A stretch of DNA of 17,409 nt from an uncultured Bacteroidota bacterium (GTDB lineage: Bacteria; Bacteroidota; Bacteroidia; Bacteroidales; SZUA-534): NCBI GenBank assembly GCA_937899145.1, contig CALBPW010000392.1, positions 1 to 17,409 on the forward strand. The letters are read 5' to 3'. A program made the translations under genes and the position numbers. How positions within the stretch are numbered: the first letter of the stretch is position 1; each line of letters starts with the position of its first letter. Positions 8,758 through 16,609 of the stretch are shown piece by piece. The notes below the pieces were generated by a model. It did not search any database, was not told where the DNA came from, and was given only the letters and a program-made list of their open reading frames with translations.

Positions 8758-9813
8758 ATGAGAAATTGCCTAAAAACAAAAAGATTTCATTATACGCAGC
8801 AATGTTTGTTAATTGCTCTCTTTTTGTTTATGGCAATTGCGGCAAAAGCGCAAGCCGGCAAAACAGTTTACCAGTTTGTTGAACTGCCGGCGTCGGCGCG
8901 AGTGGGGGCATTGGGCGGCGTGCCACAAGCCATTGCCGGCAACGACCTTAATCTTGCAACATGCAATCCGGCACTTTTGTCGCCAAAAACCGAAGAACGG
9001 GCAGCTGTCAATTATACCAATTATGTTGCAGGAATATCAGTGGCAGATGCCGCATATAGTTTCCACACCAAGTATGCGCCCGGCACACTCGCCGCTGGCT
9101 TGGTTTATCTGAATAGCGGAAAAAGTACCCGCTATGATGAATGGGGAAACGCCTCAGGAGGTTTTTGGTCGAACGAGGTGGCTTTCCGTCTTTCCTATTG
9201 TCAGCAATTCGATACTTGTTTCTCGATAGGAGCCAGTGTAAAACCGGTTTTTTCACACATCGGAGGATATACATCGGTTGGCTTGCTTGCCGATGTGTCA
9301 GCTGTTTATAAATTTCGAAATAACAGAACCGCCACATCAGTTCTGCTCCGAAATTTTGGCTCGCAACTGATAGCTTACGACGGCCATTACGCCGATACAC
9401 CATTTGAGATTTTAACTGCCATCAGCCACACGCTTGAACATGCGCCATTCCGCATTAGCCTTGTATTACAGCAAATGCAAAAATTCAAACTTCAACCAGC
9501 TAATAAAAACACAACCGAACTTGGCTCGGAAGTTGATGACAATAGCAATAAACTTCCCGATTTTGTTGATAATTGTTTGCGGCATTGTGTTTTAGGTATC
9601 GAACTTTTTCCAGAGAAAACTTTTACTCTCCGTGGCGGTTTTAACTACAAACGCCGTCAAGAGTTAAAATTGAGCAACTCGCCAGGCATGGCAGGCCTCT
9701 CGTTTGGCTTCGGATTGAAACTCAAACGCTTCAGCGTCGAATATGCCAATGCCCGATACACGCTTGGCGGCCGGTCAAATCATTTCTCGCTTGTAATCAA
9801 TATGCTGAAATAG
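8758..9813 (+). CDS. porQ: Type IX secretion system protein PorQ
   Basis: The 351-residue product has an N-terminal signal (basic start, hydrophobic core near 16-30, AxA-type site at AKAQA). It has the PorQ hallmarks as I know them: FVELPASARVGALGG after the signal, then CNPALL, NYTNYVAGIS, RHCVLGIELFPEKTFTLRGGFNYKRRQELK, and a C-terminal SNHFSLVINM. PorQ is an outer-membrane barrel related to PorV. In the attachment complex of the type IX system it helps handle cargo at the cell surface. The start follows sprA by 22 bases on the same strand, so ruvA, sprA and porQ probably share one transcript. Its stop codon forms part of an inverted repeat shared with the convergent neighbour, only 6 bases away. 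PorV is the main alternative, but the RRQELK/SNHFS pattern favours PorQ. Confidence 0.88.
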   Translation: MRNCLKTKRFHYTQQCLLIALFLFMAIAAKAQAGKTVYQFVELPASARVGALGGVPQAIAGNDLNLATCNPALLSPKTEERAAVNYTNYVAGISVADAAYSFHTKYAPGTLAAGLVYLNSGKSTRYDEWGNASGGFWSNEVAFRLSYCQQFDTCFSIGASVKPVFSHIGGYTSVGLLADVSAVYKFRNNRTATSVLLRNFGSQLIAYDGHYADTPFEILTAISHTLEHAPFRISLVLQQMQKFKLQPANKNTTELGSEVDDNSNKLPDFVDNCLRHCVLGIELFPEKTFTLRGGFNYKRRQELKLSNSPGMAGLSFGFGLKLKRFSVEYANARYTLGGRSNHFSLVINMLK

Positions 9814-9833
9814 CATAAATCACTCTATTTCAG
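9804..9833. terminator. Inverted repeat spanning two convergent stop codons
   Basis: GCTGAAATAG (9804-9813) and its exact reverse complement (9824-9833) flank a 10-base loop. The left arm contains the porQ stop (TAG 9811-9813). The stop of the minus-strand gene (9820-9822) lies in the loop and that gene's last codons are in the right arm. Both transcripts would end in the same stem. No T-run follows on either strand, so it is either a U-less bidirectional terminator or a 3'-end stabilising hairpin. Confidence 0.5.
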
Positions 9834-10545
9834 CCATCTCGGTTTGCTTAGTGCATATTGTTACTCCAAAATCATCAATAAAGAGTTTTGAATGGTCTTT
9901 GTTGTAAAAATATGCCGCCAACATAGCATCGCCGGGCAACTCTTTGAGATGTATTTCTTTTTCAAAATAGAATTTGTACCAATGTGAATAAGCCCGCAAA
10001 TTGTCGGTTATTGTTGACGGCGACCACAAGATGTTGTTTGTTTGGTTTTCAAGGCTAATTACAGCCAAACAGCTTGTATTAGAATAGCAATTGCAAAATG
10101 CTGAAACTTGCACCATAACGGTATCATAGCCGGCACAAATGAGCGAGTCGAGCGGATATCTGAAGGTCGCTGAATATTTGCCCACTTTATTTGACCTTTT
10201 GCCACTGTATCTTATTTTTTCTGATAATTGCTGATTTTTGCTCCAATATTTTGGTACTGCCGAATCAAAATTGTTGATGCTGAAAAACAATGTGTCGGTA
10301 TGCTGAATAATATTTTTAAGCGAATCGGCCTCATATATCTTTATGCCAAGGCTATCGCATTTTGGTTTTTGCGTATCAATAACATAATTGGCATAAAATG
10401 GGAAGTCACTCTTCGACATCCCCGACAAAGCAATGGTATGATGATTCAATATCAAAAGTTTTTTGCCGCAACTGTTTGCCGGATTAAACTCGTCAAACGA
10501 CTGATAGCGGCCATTATTGGAAAAACCCGCATAGTAACGCATCAT
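9820..10545 (-). CDS. Beta-rich C-terminal half of a split glycosyltransferase
   Basis: I recognise no named family in these 241 residues. There is no signal peptide and no membrane span. The sequence is rich in short beta-like segments (DTLFFSINNFDS, ATFRYPLDSL, VMVQVSAFCN, FIDDFGVTIC) and suggests a beta-sandwich or carbohydrate-binding-like fold. The ATG at 10545 overlaps the glycosyltransferase stop by ATGA, which would permit translational coupling. More telling, this frame stays open for 13 codons upstream of the ATG and reads TDVISDEVQTRMMRYYAGF, good protein-like sequence overlapping the end of the glycosyltransferase ORF. I therefore think it is the periplasmic C-terminal domain of that enzyme, cut off by a one-base frameshift. 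If the shift is real, this half would need re-initiation and would lack export and anchoring. Confidence 0.7.
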   Translation of the reverse strand: MMRYYAGFSNNGRYQSFDEFNPANSCGKKLLILNHHTIALSGMSKSDFPFYANYVIDTQKPKCDSLGIKIYEADSLKNIIQHTDTLFFSINNFDSAVPKYWSKNQQLSEKIRYSGKRSNKVGKYSATFRYPLDSLICAGYDTVMVQVSAFCNCYSNTSCLAVISLENQTNNILWSPSTITDNLRAYSHWYKFYFEKEIHLKELPGDAMLAAYFYNKDHSKLFIDDFGVTICTKQTEMAEIE

Positions 10546-11903
10546 ACGGGTTTGAACTTCGTCTGATATAACATCTGTATTTTGTCATTATTTATGACAC
10601 TGTCTGTCAATATATTCCTGCGTCCAACGTATCCATATTGGCTGTTGTTTTTTATGGTGATTATAGGATCTATAAGCAGGCTTAATAATAATATGGCCGA
10701 TGCAAAGCGATTGTTCCTTGTTGATTTCCAAATTATTATAGCAAGCACAAATGCTATAAAGAAAGGCAAATAAACGTGCAGACAATTGTTCCGGCTTCTG
10801 AAGAATGTATAAGCGACAATAATTGCCAACAGCACTGATATTGCGACAATTTGCTTTTGGCTAAGTTTTTCTGATATTAGATAAGAAGCCCCAATAGATG
10901 CGATGGGTATAAAAAACAAGTAATGCCTTGGGTCAATGCACATCGGATTGTATGATGAGAGCGATATGGTCATAAAATTTGACGATAGGAATAATATGGC
11001 GGCCGAAACGATGAAAAAATCTGATGGTGATTTTATTTTCAGCATTATTTTCCACTTGCTGTTTATAAAGGCTGCAACAATAAAAATTATTGGTACGGCC
11101 AATGATTCGTTGATTGCCATTTTAAAGAAATCGGCAAACAAGCGTTTTACCAATATTCCGGCAGGCTGTTCGCTATAACTGCATAGGTTTAGATACCCGT
11201 TTTGCTCAATCGCTTTAAACCGATATAAAAACTCGCCTGTCAACAATTTTATGCTGACAAAATAGACAAGCAGACATACAAAACCCGCAACTGAAGCCCA
11301 AATCCAAAACCTGTAATTTTGCCGTGTAACAACATCTGTTACAAACAGATACAACAGCCACGGAACTAAAAGAACCACCGACCCTTTCGACATAAAGCCA
11401 AGCAATAATGATACAGCAAAAAGTATGGCAAAAAGAGCCGCACGTTTGTGAGATTGATATTTGTGCCGATAATAAGCAAACATGGCTATTGTTGTAAATG
11501 CCACCACATAAATATCGGGCATTAGCAATATGGAATATGATAGCATCCAATGGGCCGATATGGTAAGCAGCAAACCAAATGCGGTTACAACAAATCCTTT
11601 GGTTTTCAATATCAGATAAACGACAAACAATGTGATTATCGCCAACAGAACAGAAGGCAGTGATGATGCGAAATCGTTGATTCCGAACATTTTATACGAC
11701 AAAGCAGTAACAATAACGGTCAGACGGTATGTAAAATGATTGTCAAAATCAATATTCCCGTTGAGCAGATTTGTGGCTAACTCGGCATACTGCATATCGT
11801 CGTAACCAAAATGACCCGCATATCCAAATGCTCTGAACCCGATTACAACAACAACTGAAAAAAGAAAAGCCCAAAAAGGTTTGATGTTTAGCTTAAATGA
11901 CAT
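10542..11903 (-). CDS. GT-C membrane glycosyltransferase, family 39-like (probably frameshifted)
   Basis: The 453-residue protein has about 11 hydrophobic spans, typical of the polytopic ArnT/PMT-like enzymes. These move a sugar from a polyprenyl-phosphate donor to an acceptor on the outer side of the inner membrane. The first external loop carries FGYDDMQYAELA (Asp35, Asp36), matching the acidic catalytic motif after the first span in this superfamily. A second acidic site, MPD (Asp130), ends a later loop. The substrate cannot be told. The last residues after ILTDSVINNDK (about 431-441) look unnatural, whereas the neighbouring frame continues sensibly. Adding one A in the AAAA run (plus 10580-10583, codon 441) would fuse it to the next ORF and give about 694 residues. 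It lies downstream of a truncated secreted-protein gene, and two copies of a 13-bp repeat precede its ATG. Confidence 0.85.
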   Translation of the reverse strand: MSFKLNIKPFWAFLFSVVVVIGFRAFGYAGHFGYDDMQYAELATNLLNGNIDFDNHFTYRLTVIVTALSYKMFGINDFASSLPSVLLAIITLFVVYLILKTKGFVVTAFGLLLTISAHWMLSYSILLMPDIYVVAFTTIAMFAYYRHKYQSHKRAALFAILFAVSLLLGFMSKGSVVLLVPWLLYLFVTDVVTRQNYRFWIWASVAGFVCLLVYFVSIKLLTGEFLYRFKAIEQNGYLNLCSYSEQPAGILVKRLFADFFKMAINESLAVPIIFIVAAFINSKWKIMLKIKSPSDFFIVSAAILFLSSNFMTISLSSYNPMCIDPRHYLFFIPIASIGASYLISEKLSQKQIVAISVLLAIIVAYTFFRSRNNCLHVYLPFFIAFVLAIIIWKSTRNNRFASAILLLSLLIDPIITIKNNSQYGYVGRRNILTDSVINNDKIQMLYQTKFKPV

Positions 11904-11906
11904 TTT

Positions 11907-11941
11907 AATAGTGTTTAAACGGTGTAAAAATAGTGTTTAAA
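11907..11941. repeat. Two 13-bp direct repeats before the glycosyltransferase start
   Basis: AATAGTGTTTAAA occurs at 11907-11919 and again at 11929-11941. The spacing is 22 bases, about two helical turns. The first copy lies only 3 bases upstream of the minus-strand ATG at 11903-11901. Read on the minus strand the unit is TTTAAACACTATT, which also resembles a weak -7 box (TATTTTTA between the copies). Regulator sites on one DNA face, or a leader duplication, are both possible. Confidence 0.5.
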
Positions 11942-11995
11942 AAGCATTTCTAACGATTAACAGCAATTTGTCGCTTATATGTGCCCCTATTCACA

Positions 11996-12394
11996 TCAGT
12001 TATAACAAAAAAATTTTCTCCAGTGTGATTCAGAATACAAATCCAACCTCTCCATTGCCAACATTGCGTAGTACAATTCTTTTAAGGTTACCGAATAGTC
12101 TTGCCCATTATTTTTAAGCAGATATAACTCTGTTGAAAGTAAAGAAAGATAATGGCTCATAATGGAATTGCCATCGGACCATGATACATGTTTTTTATTT
12201 TCTGCATAGTAAATGTCTCCCGCAGGTATATTAACGCCTTCTTCTTCTACATTTTGGCTTATAACAATGAATTTTTCACGCAGGCGTTCGCGATAATGCC
12301 AGTATTTTTCGAGGTTCTGTTGGGGTGATTGAGCATTTATGACATTAGTACTAATAATAAATAAAGTGATTATCAATAATATCAATTGCTTCAT
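11996..12394 (-). pseudogene. Truncated N-terminal remnant of a secreted Bacteroidales protein
   Basis: The ORF has 132 codons. Residues 1-22 are a signal peptide (MKQLILLIITLFIISTNVINA, then QS), so it would be exported. The mature start, QNLEKYWHYRERLREKFIVI, and the later LYLLKNNGQDYSVTLKELYYAMLAMERLDLYSES resemble the first part of much longer (several hundred residue) uncharacterised secreted proteins of this order. That is family memory, not a search. The frame stops at HWRKFFCYN, with no continuation of the family in the 92 bases before the next gene. I therefore call it a 3'-deleted remnant, possibly still expressed. No good promoter was found directly upstream. Confidence 0.5.
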
Positions 12395-12640
12395 GGGTTA
12401 ACGGATTTATTATCAATCAAAAAACATGTTGAATCTGAAAATATATACTTTAATACTCCGAATGAATCGGGTATATAATATGTTTGTGGAATATGCTCAC
12501 ACCCATAAATTATTACGAACTAACCAAAAAAATTGTTTTTCTCATTTTTAGTTTGAATTTCTGTGCAAAGGAAACAAAAAAACTCAGCGCACATTATTTT
12601 TAATGATATTTGTCATAAAAAGAAAGGAGTGTATTTTAAA

Positions 12641-12648
12641 TACCTTTG
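12641..12648 (+). promoter_or_regulatory. -7 promoter element before the small Cys-rich ORF
   Basis: TACCTTTG matches the Bacteroidetes -7 consensus TAnnTTTG exactly. Transcription would start near 12655, about 13 bases before the ATG at 12668. The nearest TTTG upstream (12609-12612) is 28 bases away rather than 19, so the -33 box is poor. An A/G-rich stretch (12617-12629) lies between them. Confidence 0.5.
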
Positions 12649-12667
12649 CCCATAAACTTAAATTCCA

Positions 12668-12766
12668 ATGAAAACGCATCTTTTTGTTTTCATAATGCGG
12701 GCATTCTTTTTTTATGCCATCATAACATTTGCCGGCGGCTATTGCAACAACTGTCACTGCATGTAG
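12668..12766 (+). CDS. 32-residue hydrophobic peptide with Cys-rich tail (possible leader peptide)
   Basis: The reading frame is MKTHLFVFIMRAFFFYAIIT followed by FAGGYCNNCHCM and a TAG stop. It has a basic start, a hydrophobic core at about 5-22, then a Gly-Gly hinge and three cysteines in the last seven residues (YCNNCHC). A close consensus -7 promoter element sits 20 bases upstream. The size and the run of scarce Cys codons just before the stop resemble amino-acid-sensing leader peptides. The gene it would control is unclear: groES begins 315 bases downstream and is not a cysteine gene. It could also be a small membrane or metal-binding peptide, or the leader of a gene since deleted. The 100 bases after the stop hold no good ORF. 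Confidence 0.45.
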   Translation: MKTHLFVFIMRAFFFYAIITFAGGYCNNCHCM

Positions 12767-12864
12767 CCTTTGCTAAAAAAATACTGACTGAAAGCCGAAA
12801 TTAGTGTCAAACAATCTGTGTTTCCGATAACCATCAAGATAAAATTTCAGACACACCAAATAAT

Positions 12865-12933
12865 TGCCAAAATGTCAGTCTGCAATATGCTGCTTGCTAA
12901 GTCCTGTTTTTCAGCACTTTAATCATTTTGGCA
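12865..12933. repeat. Perfect 10-bp inverted repeat, widely spaced
   Basis: TGCCAAAATG (12865-12874) and its exact reverse complement CATTTTGGCA (12924-12933) enclose 49 bases. TTGGCA-like words recur downstream (12966-12971, 13003-13008). It lies between the Cys-rich ORF and the groES promoter. Either a long-loop RNA stem or two half-sites for a DNA-binding protein would fit. Confidence 0.4.
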
Positions 12934-12971
12934 TTGTATTTTCCTGGCATACACGCAGTGCATAATTGGCA

Positions 12972-13005
12972 TTTTGTCACTTAAAATGACAAAAAAAAAC
13001 ATTTG
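12972..13005 (+). promoter_or_regulatory. Candidate groESL promoter with overlapping palindrome
   Basis: TTTTGTCA (12972-12979) and TGACAAAA (12987-12994) form a perfect 8-bp inverted repeat with a 7-base spacer. Its left arm contains a TTTG (12973-12976). After 21 bases comes AACATTTG (12998-13005), one mismatch from the -7 consensus TAnnTTTG. A protein bound to the palindrome would cover the -33 box and spacer. The usual HrcA target CIRCE (TTAGCACTC-N9-GAGTGCTAA) is absent. The predicted start is near 13012, giving a leader of about 70 bases. Confidence 0.4.
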
Positions 13006-13020
13006 GCACAGATTATGATA

Positions 13021-13045
13021 TAAACCGCATCGGTTTTAAACCGCA
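13021..13045 (+). promoter_or_regulatory. Three-armed switching hairpin in the groES leader
   Basis: The direct repeat TAAACCGCA (13021-13029 and 13037-13045) brackets CGGTTT (13031-13036). CGGTTT can pair with the first AAACCG (13022-13027, 3-base loop) or the second (13038-13043, 1-base spacer), but not both. In mRNA the first is the feasible hairpin; in DNA the set could be an operator. It lies in the expected 5' leader, about 37 bases before the groES ATG. Confidence 0.35.
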
Positions 13046-13081
13046 AATACACAAATAATTATTAATTAAAATACATTTAAA

Positions 13082-13366
13082 ATGGCACAAGAACTTAAAG
13101 GTAGAGTAATTCCGGGCAAAGCCTTGGTATTACCAGCAGAGGCTGAAACAAAAACAGCAGGCGGTATCTACATTCCCGACACCGCAAAAGACAAACCGAC
13201 CCAAGGCAAAGTTGTGTTGCTTGGCGCACCTCTAAAAGACGAAACTCCTATCGATGTTAAAGTTGGCGACAACGTAATGTACGGCAAATATGCAGGCACC
13301 GAAATCGAAATTGATGGCGCCAAATATATGCTCATCAATACAAAAGACATCATTTATATCTTCTAA
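13082..13366 (+). CDS. groES: Co-chaperonin GroES
   Basis: This 94-residue protein has standard GroES size. Seven copies form the lid of the GroEL folding chamber in the cytoplasm. The start ELKGRVIPGKALVLPAEAET leads into the mobile loop (about 20-33), where the GGIYIPD segment provides the hydrophobic GroEL contact. Then come PTQGKVVLLG and VGDNVMYGKYAGTEIEIDG, the conserved roof and barrel, and a final ILNT-like MLINTKDIIYIF. It is followed by groEL after 20 bases on the same strand. The leader is very A/T-rich, with no Shine-Dalgarno site, as is usual in this phylum. Confidence 0.97.
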   Translation: MAQELKGRVIPGKALVLPAEAETKTAGGIYIPDTAKDKPTQGKVVLLGAPLKDETPIDVKVGDNVMYGKYAGTEIEIDGAKYMLINTKDIIYIF

Positions 13367-13374
13367 CTTATTAA

Positions 13375-15018
<1,644 letters not shown>

Positions 15019-15057
15019 TAAGCATTTTTTTCATATCAATAATTGATTTTAAATGGG

Positions 15058-15089
15058 AGGGAAATCTGAAAAGGGTTTCCCTTTTTTTT
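15058..15089 (+). terminator. Intrinsic terminator of groESL
   Basis: AGGGAAA (15058-15064) pairs with TTTCCCT (15076-15082) around an 11-base loop. The right arm runs into eight Ts (15082-15089). It lies about 40 bases after the groEL stop. The minus-strand reading has no T-run after the stem, so it serves groEL and not the convergent FAD gene. Confidence 0.85.
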
Positions 15090-15121
15090 GTTGAATTGGA
15101 AAATTGATTTGACGCGGAAAT

Positions 15122-16609
15122 CTAAAAATTCCCAACTTTCTTTGCGAGATACTCTTCGCCAAGAAATTCGGCACAAGTCAGCATGGCGGTTAATGTTACG
15201 CCAAGCGCACCATGCACGTTGAGGTTTTGACCCGTCATATAGAGGTTGCCAAGTTTTGTCCGTGTTGACACAAAGCCAATTTGCGGACATTTGTAATCTT
15301 TAATTATTCCGTAAGCCGACCCGTCGGTAGTGGCAGTAAAATCGCGATAGCTGAGTGGCGAAGTCGCATACACGGCTTCAATATTGCCGTCAAAACTAAT
15401 TCCGTGATTTTCAACAAATTGCAAAGTCTGCCGCACTTTTGCTTCTTTAAACAGCCGGTATCGTTCGCCACGATGTTCGGGTGTAGTGTCAGCCCACTCT
15501 TCAACCTCGCTCATATACATTGGTTGCAAAATATTGATAACATCAGCCCATTCGCTGTCAGAGGAGTGCGCTTGCATCGATATCAGGCAGTTGGTGGTAT
15601 GTCCGGCGTAGTTTTGACGGTCGTACCAAACGCTATTGTTGCCGTGCAGGTAGGTGTTGAAATTATTGTATCGTACGGTTTTTGGTTTTATTATCAGATA
15701 AATAGAAAAAATGCCATACGAATTTTGTAATGAGTTGATTCGTGTCAGATATGCATTTTTTATGCGTCGGCATTTATCCATAAGTTCGAGTGTGCGGCGT
15801 GGGTGGACGTTTGAAATGATGTTTTTTGCCTCGATAAATTCGCCGTTTGCAAGCTTCACGCCTTTGGCTTTCTCATTTTCGACAACGATGCGTGTTACCT
15901 CGCTGTTGTCGAGCACAGTTCCGCCGTTTGTGCGTATCACATTAATAAGTTCGTGGCTTACTTGAATGGTGCCGTCAACAAACCGATAAGCGCTTTCGAT
16001 GTATGAGTTGTTAATCATGGCGTGGGTGTAAAATGTTGATATATTGCGCACGCCGCCATAAAGCAATGCTGAACCTGCCAAAACATTTTGTAACACTTTG
16101 TCGCTAATGGTACTCTCAATAAGTCCGGCAGCCGATGTGCAAAAATATTTCATTCCTTCAGTTGCCAATTTCCCGCTTTTCAAAGTGTCAATGTTGATAA
16201 GATTACCAACGCTTTGCAACCGGGCGACGTATCTTTTTAGATTTTCGCGCTCGGCCGGAAATTGTTGAGCCAGCGTATCAACAAACTGCTTGTGCCCCAT
16301 TGCAAAGCTGTACTTTTTGCCATGATAGTGGATTTGGTCGAAGGCGTCGGGATTGAGCCTCCGAATTTTGAGTTTATCCATTATACCGAGGTAGCGAAAG
16401 TATTGGTTTGTGATTTGCCCATCATCAAGGCTGCCGACGTAGTGAATGCCAGTGTCGAAAAGATGCCCGCGGCGTGTGTATGTTTGAAAACAACCACCAA
16501 AATTGTCGTTCTTTTCAACCACACATACATTAAAACCCTCGCGGCTAAGCACTGCGCCACACTCCAAGCCGCCAAGTCCGCTGCCAATTATCAAAACATC
16601 GTATGCCAT
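15122..16609 (-). CDS. FAD-dependent phytoene desaturase/retinol 13,14-reductase-like oxidoreductase
   Basis: This 495-residue protein belongs to the CrtI/RetSat group of flavin enzymes, which saturate or desaturate double bonds in polyenes. The N-terminus AYDVLIIGSGLGGLECGAVL has the dinucleotide-binding GxGxxG (residues 9-14), and Glu32 ends the second strand for FAD ribose binding. Next come GGCFQTYTRRGHLFDTGIHYVGS, the substrate-side segment of this family, and VLDNSEVTRIVVENEKAKGVKL, the second FAD-binding region. The C-terminal LYMTGQNLNVHGALGVTLTAM is the closing flavin motif. Bacteroidales enzymes of this kind are usually annotated as all-trans-retinol 13,14-reductase or phytoene desaturase, and the real substrate is unknown. 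There is no carotenoid gene beside it. It stands alone and converges on groEL. Its ATG is about 19 bases downstream of a near-consensus promoter box. Confidence 0.9.
   Translation of the reverse strand: MAYDVLIIGSGLGGLECGAVLSREGFNVCVVEKNDNFGGCFQTYTRRGHLFDTGIHYVGSLDDGQITNQYFRYLGIMDKLKIRRLNPDAFDQIHYHGKKYSFAMGHKQFVDTLAQQFPAERENLKRYVARLQSVGNLINIDTLKSGKLATEGMKYFCTSAAGLIESTISDKVLQNVLAGSALLYGGVRNISTFYTHAMINNSYIESAYRFVDGTIQVSHELINVIRTNGGTVLDNSEVTRIVVENEKAKGVKLANGEFIEAKNIISNVHPRRTLELMDKCRRIKNAYLTRINSLQNSYGIFSIYLIIKPKTVRYNNFNTYLHGNNSVWYDRQNYAGHTTNCLISMQAHSSDSEWADVINILQPMYMSEVEEWADTTPEHRGERYRLFKEAKVRQTLQFVENHGISFDGNIEAVYATSPLSYRDFTATTDGSAYGIIKDYKCPQIGFVSTRTKLGNLYMTGQNLNVHGALGVTLTAMLTCAEFLGEEYLAKKVGNF

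Noticed and set aside
13003..13020. TGGCAC near 13004 as a sigma-54 promoter for groES
   Set aside because: The required TTGC(A/T) after five bases is missing (ATGAT instead), and the Bacteroidetes-type boxes fit better.
12961..13081. A CIRCE/HrcA operator before groES
   Set aside because: The TTAGCACTC-N9-GAGTGCTAA sequence is not present; the palindrome found there has different arms.
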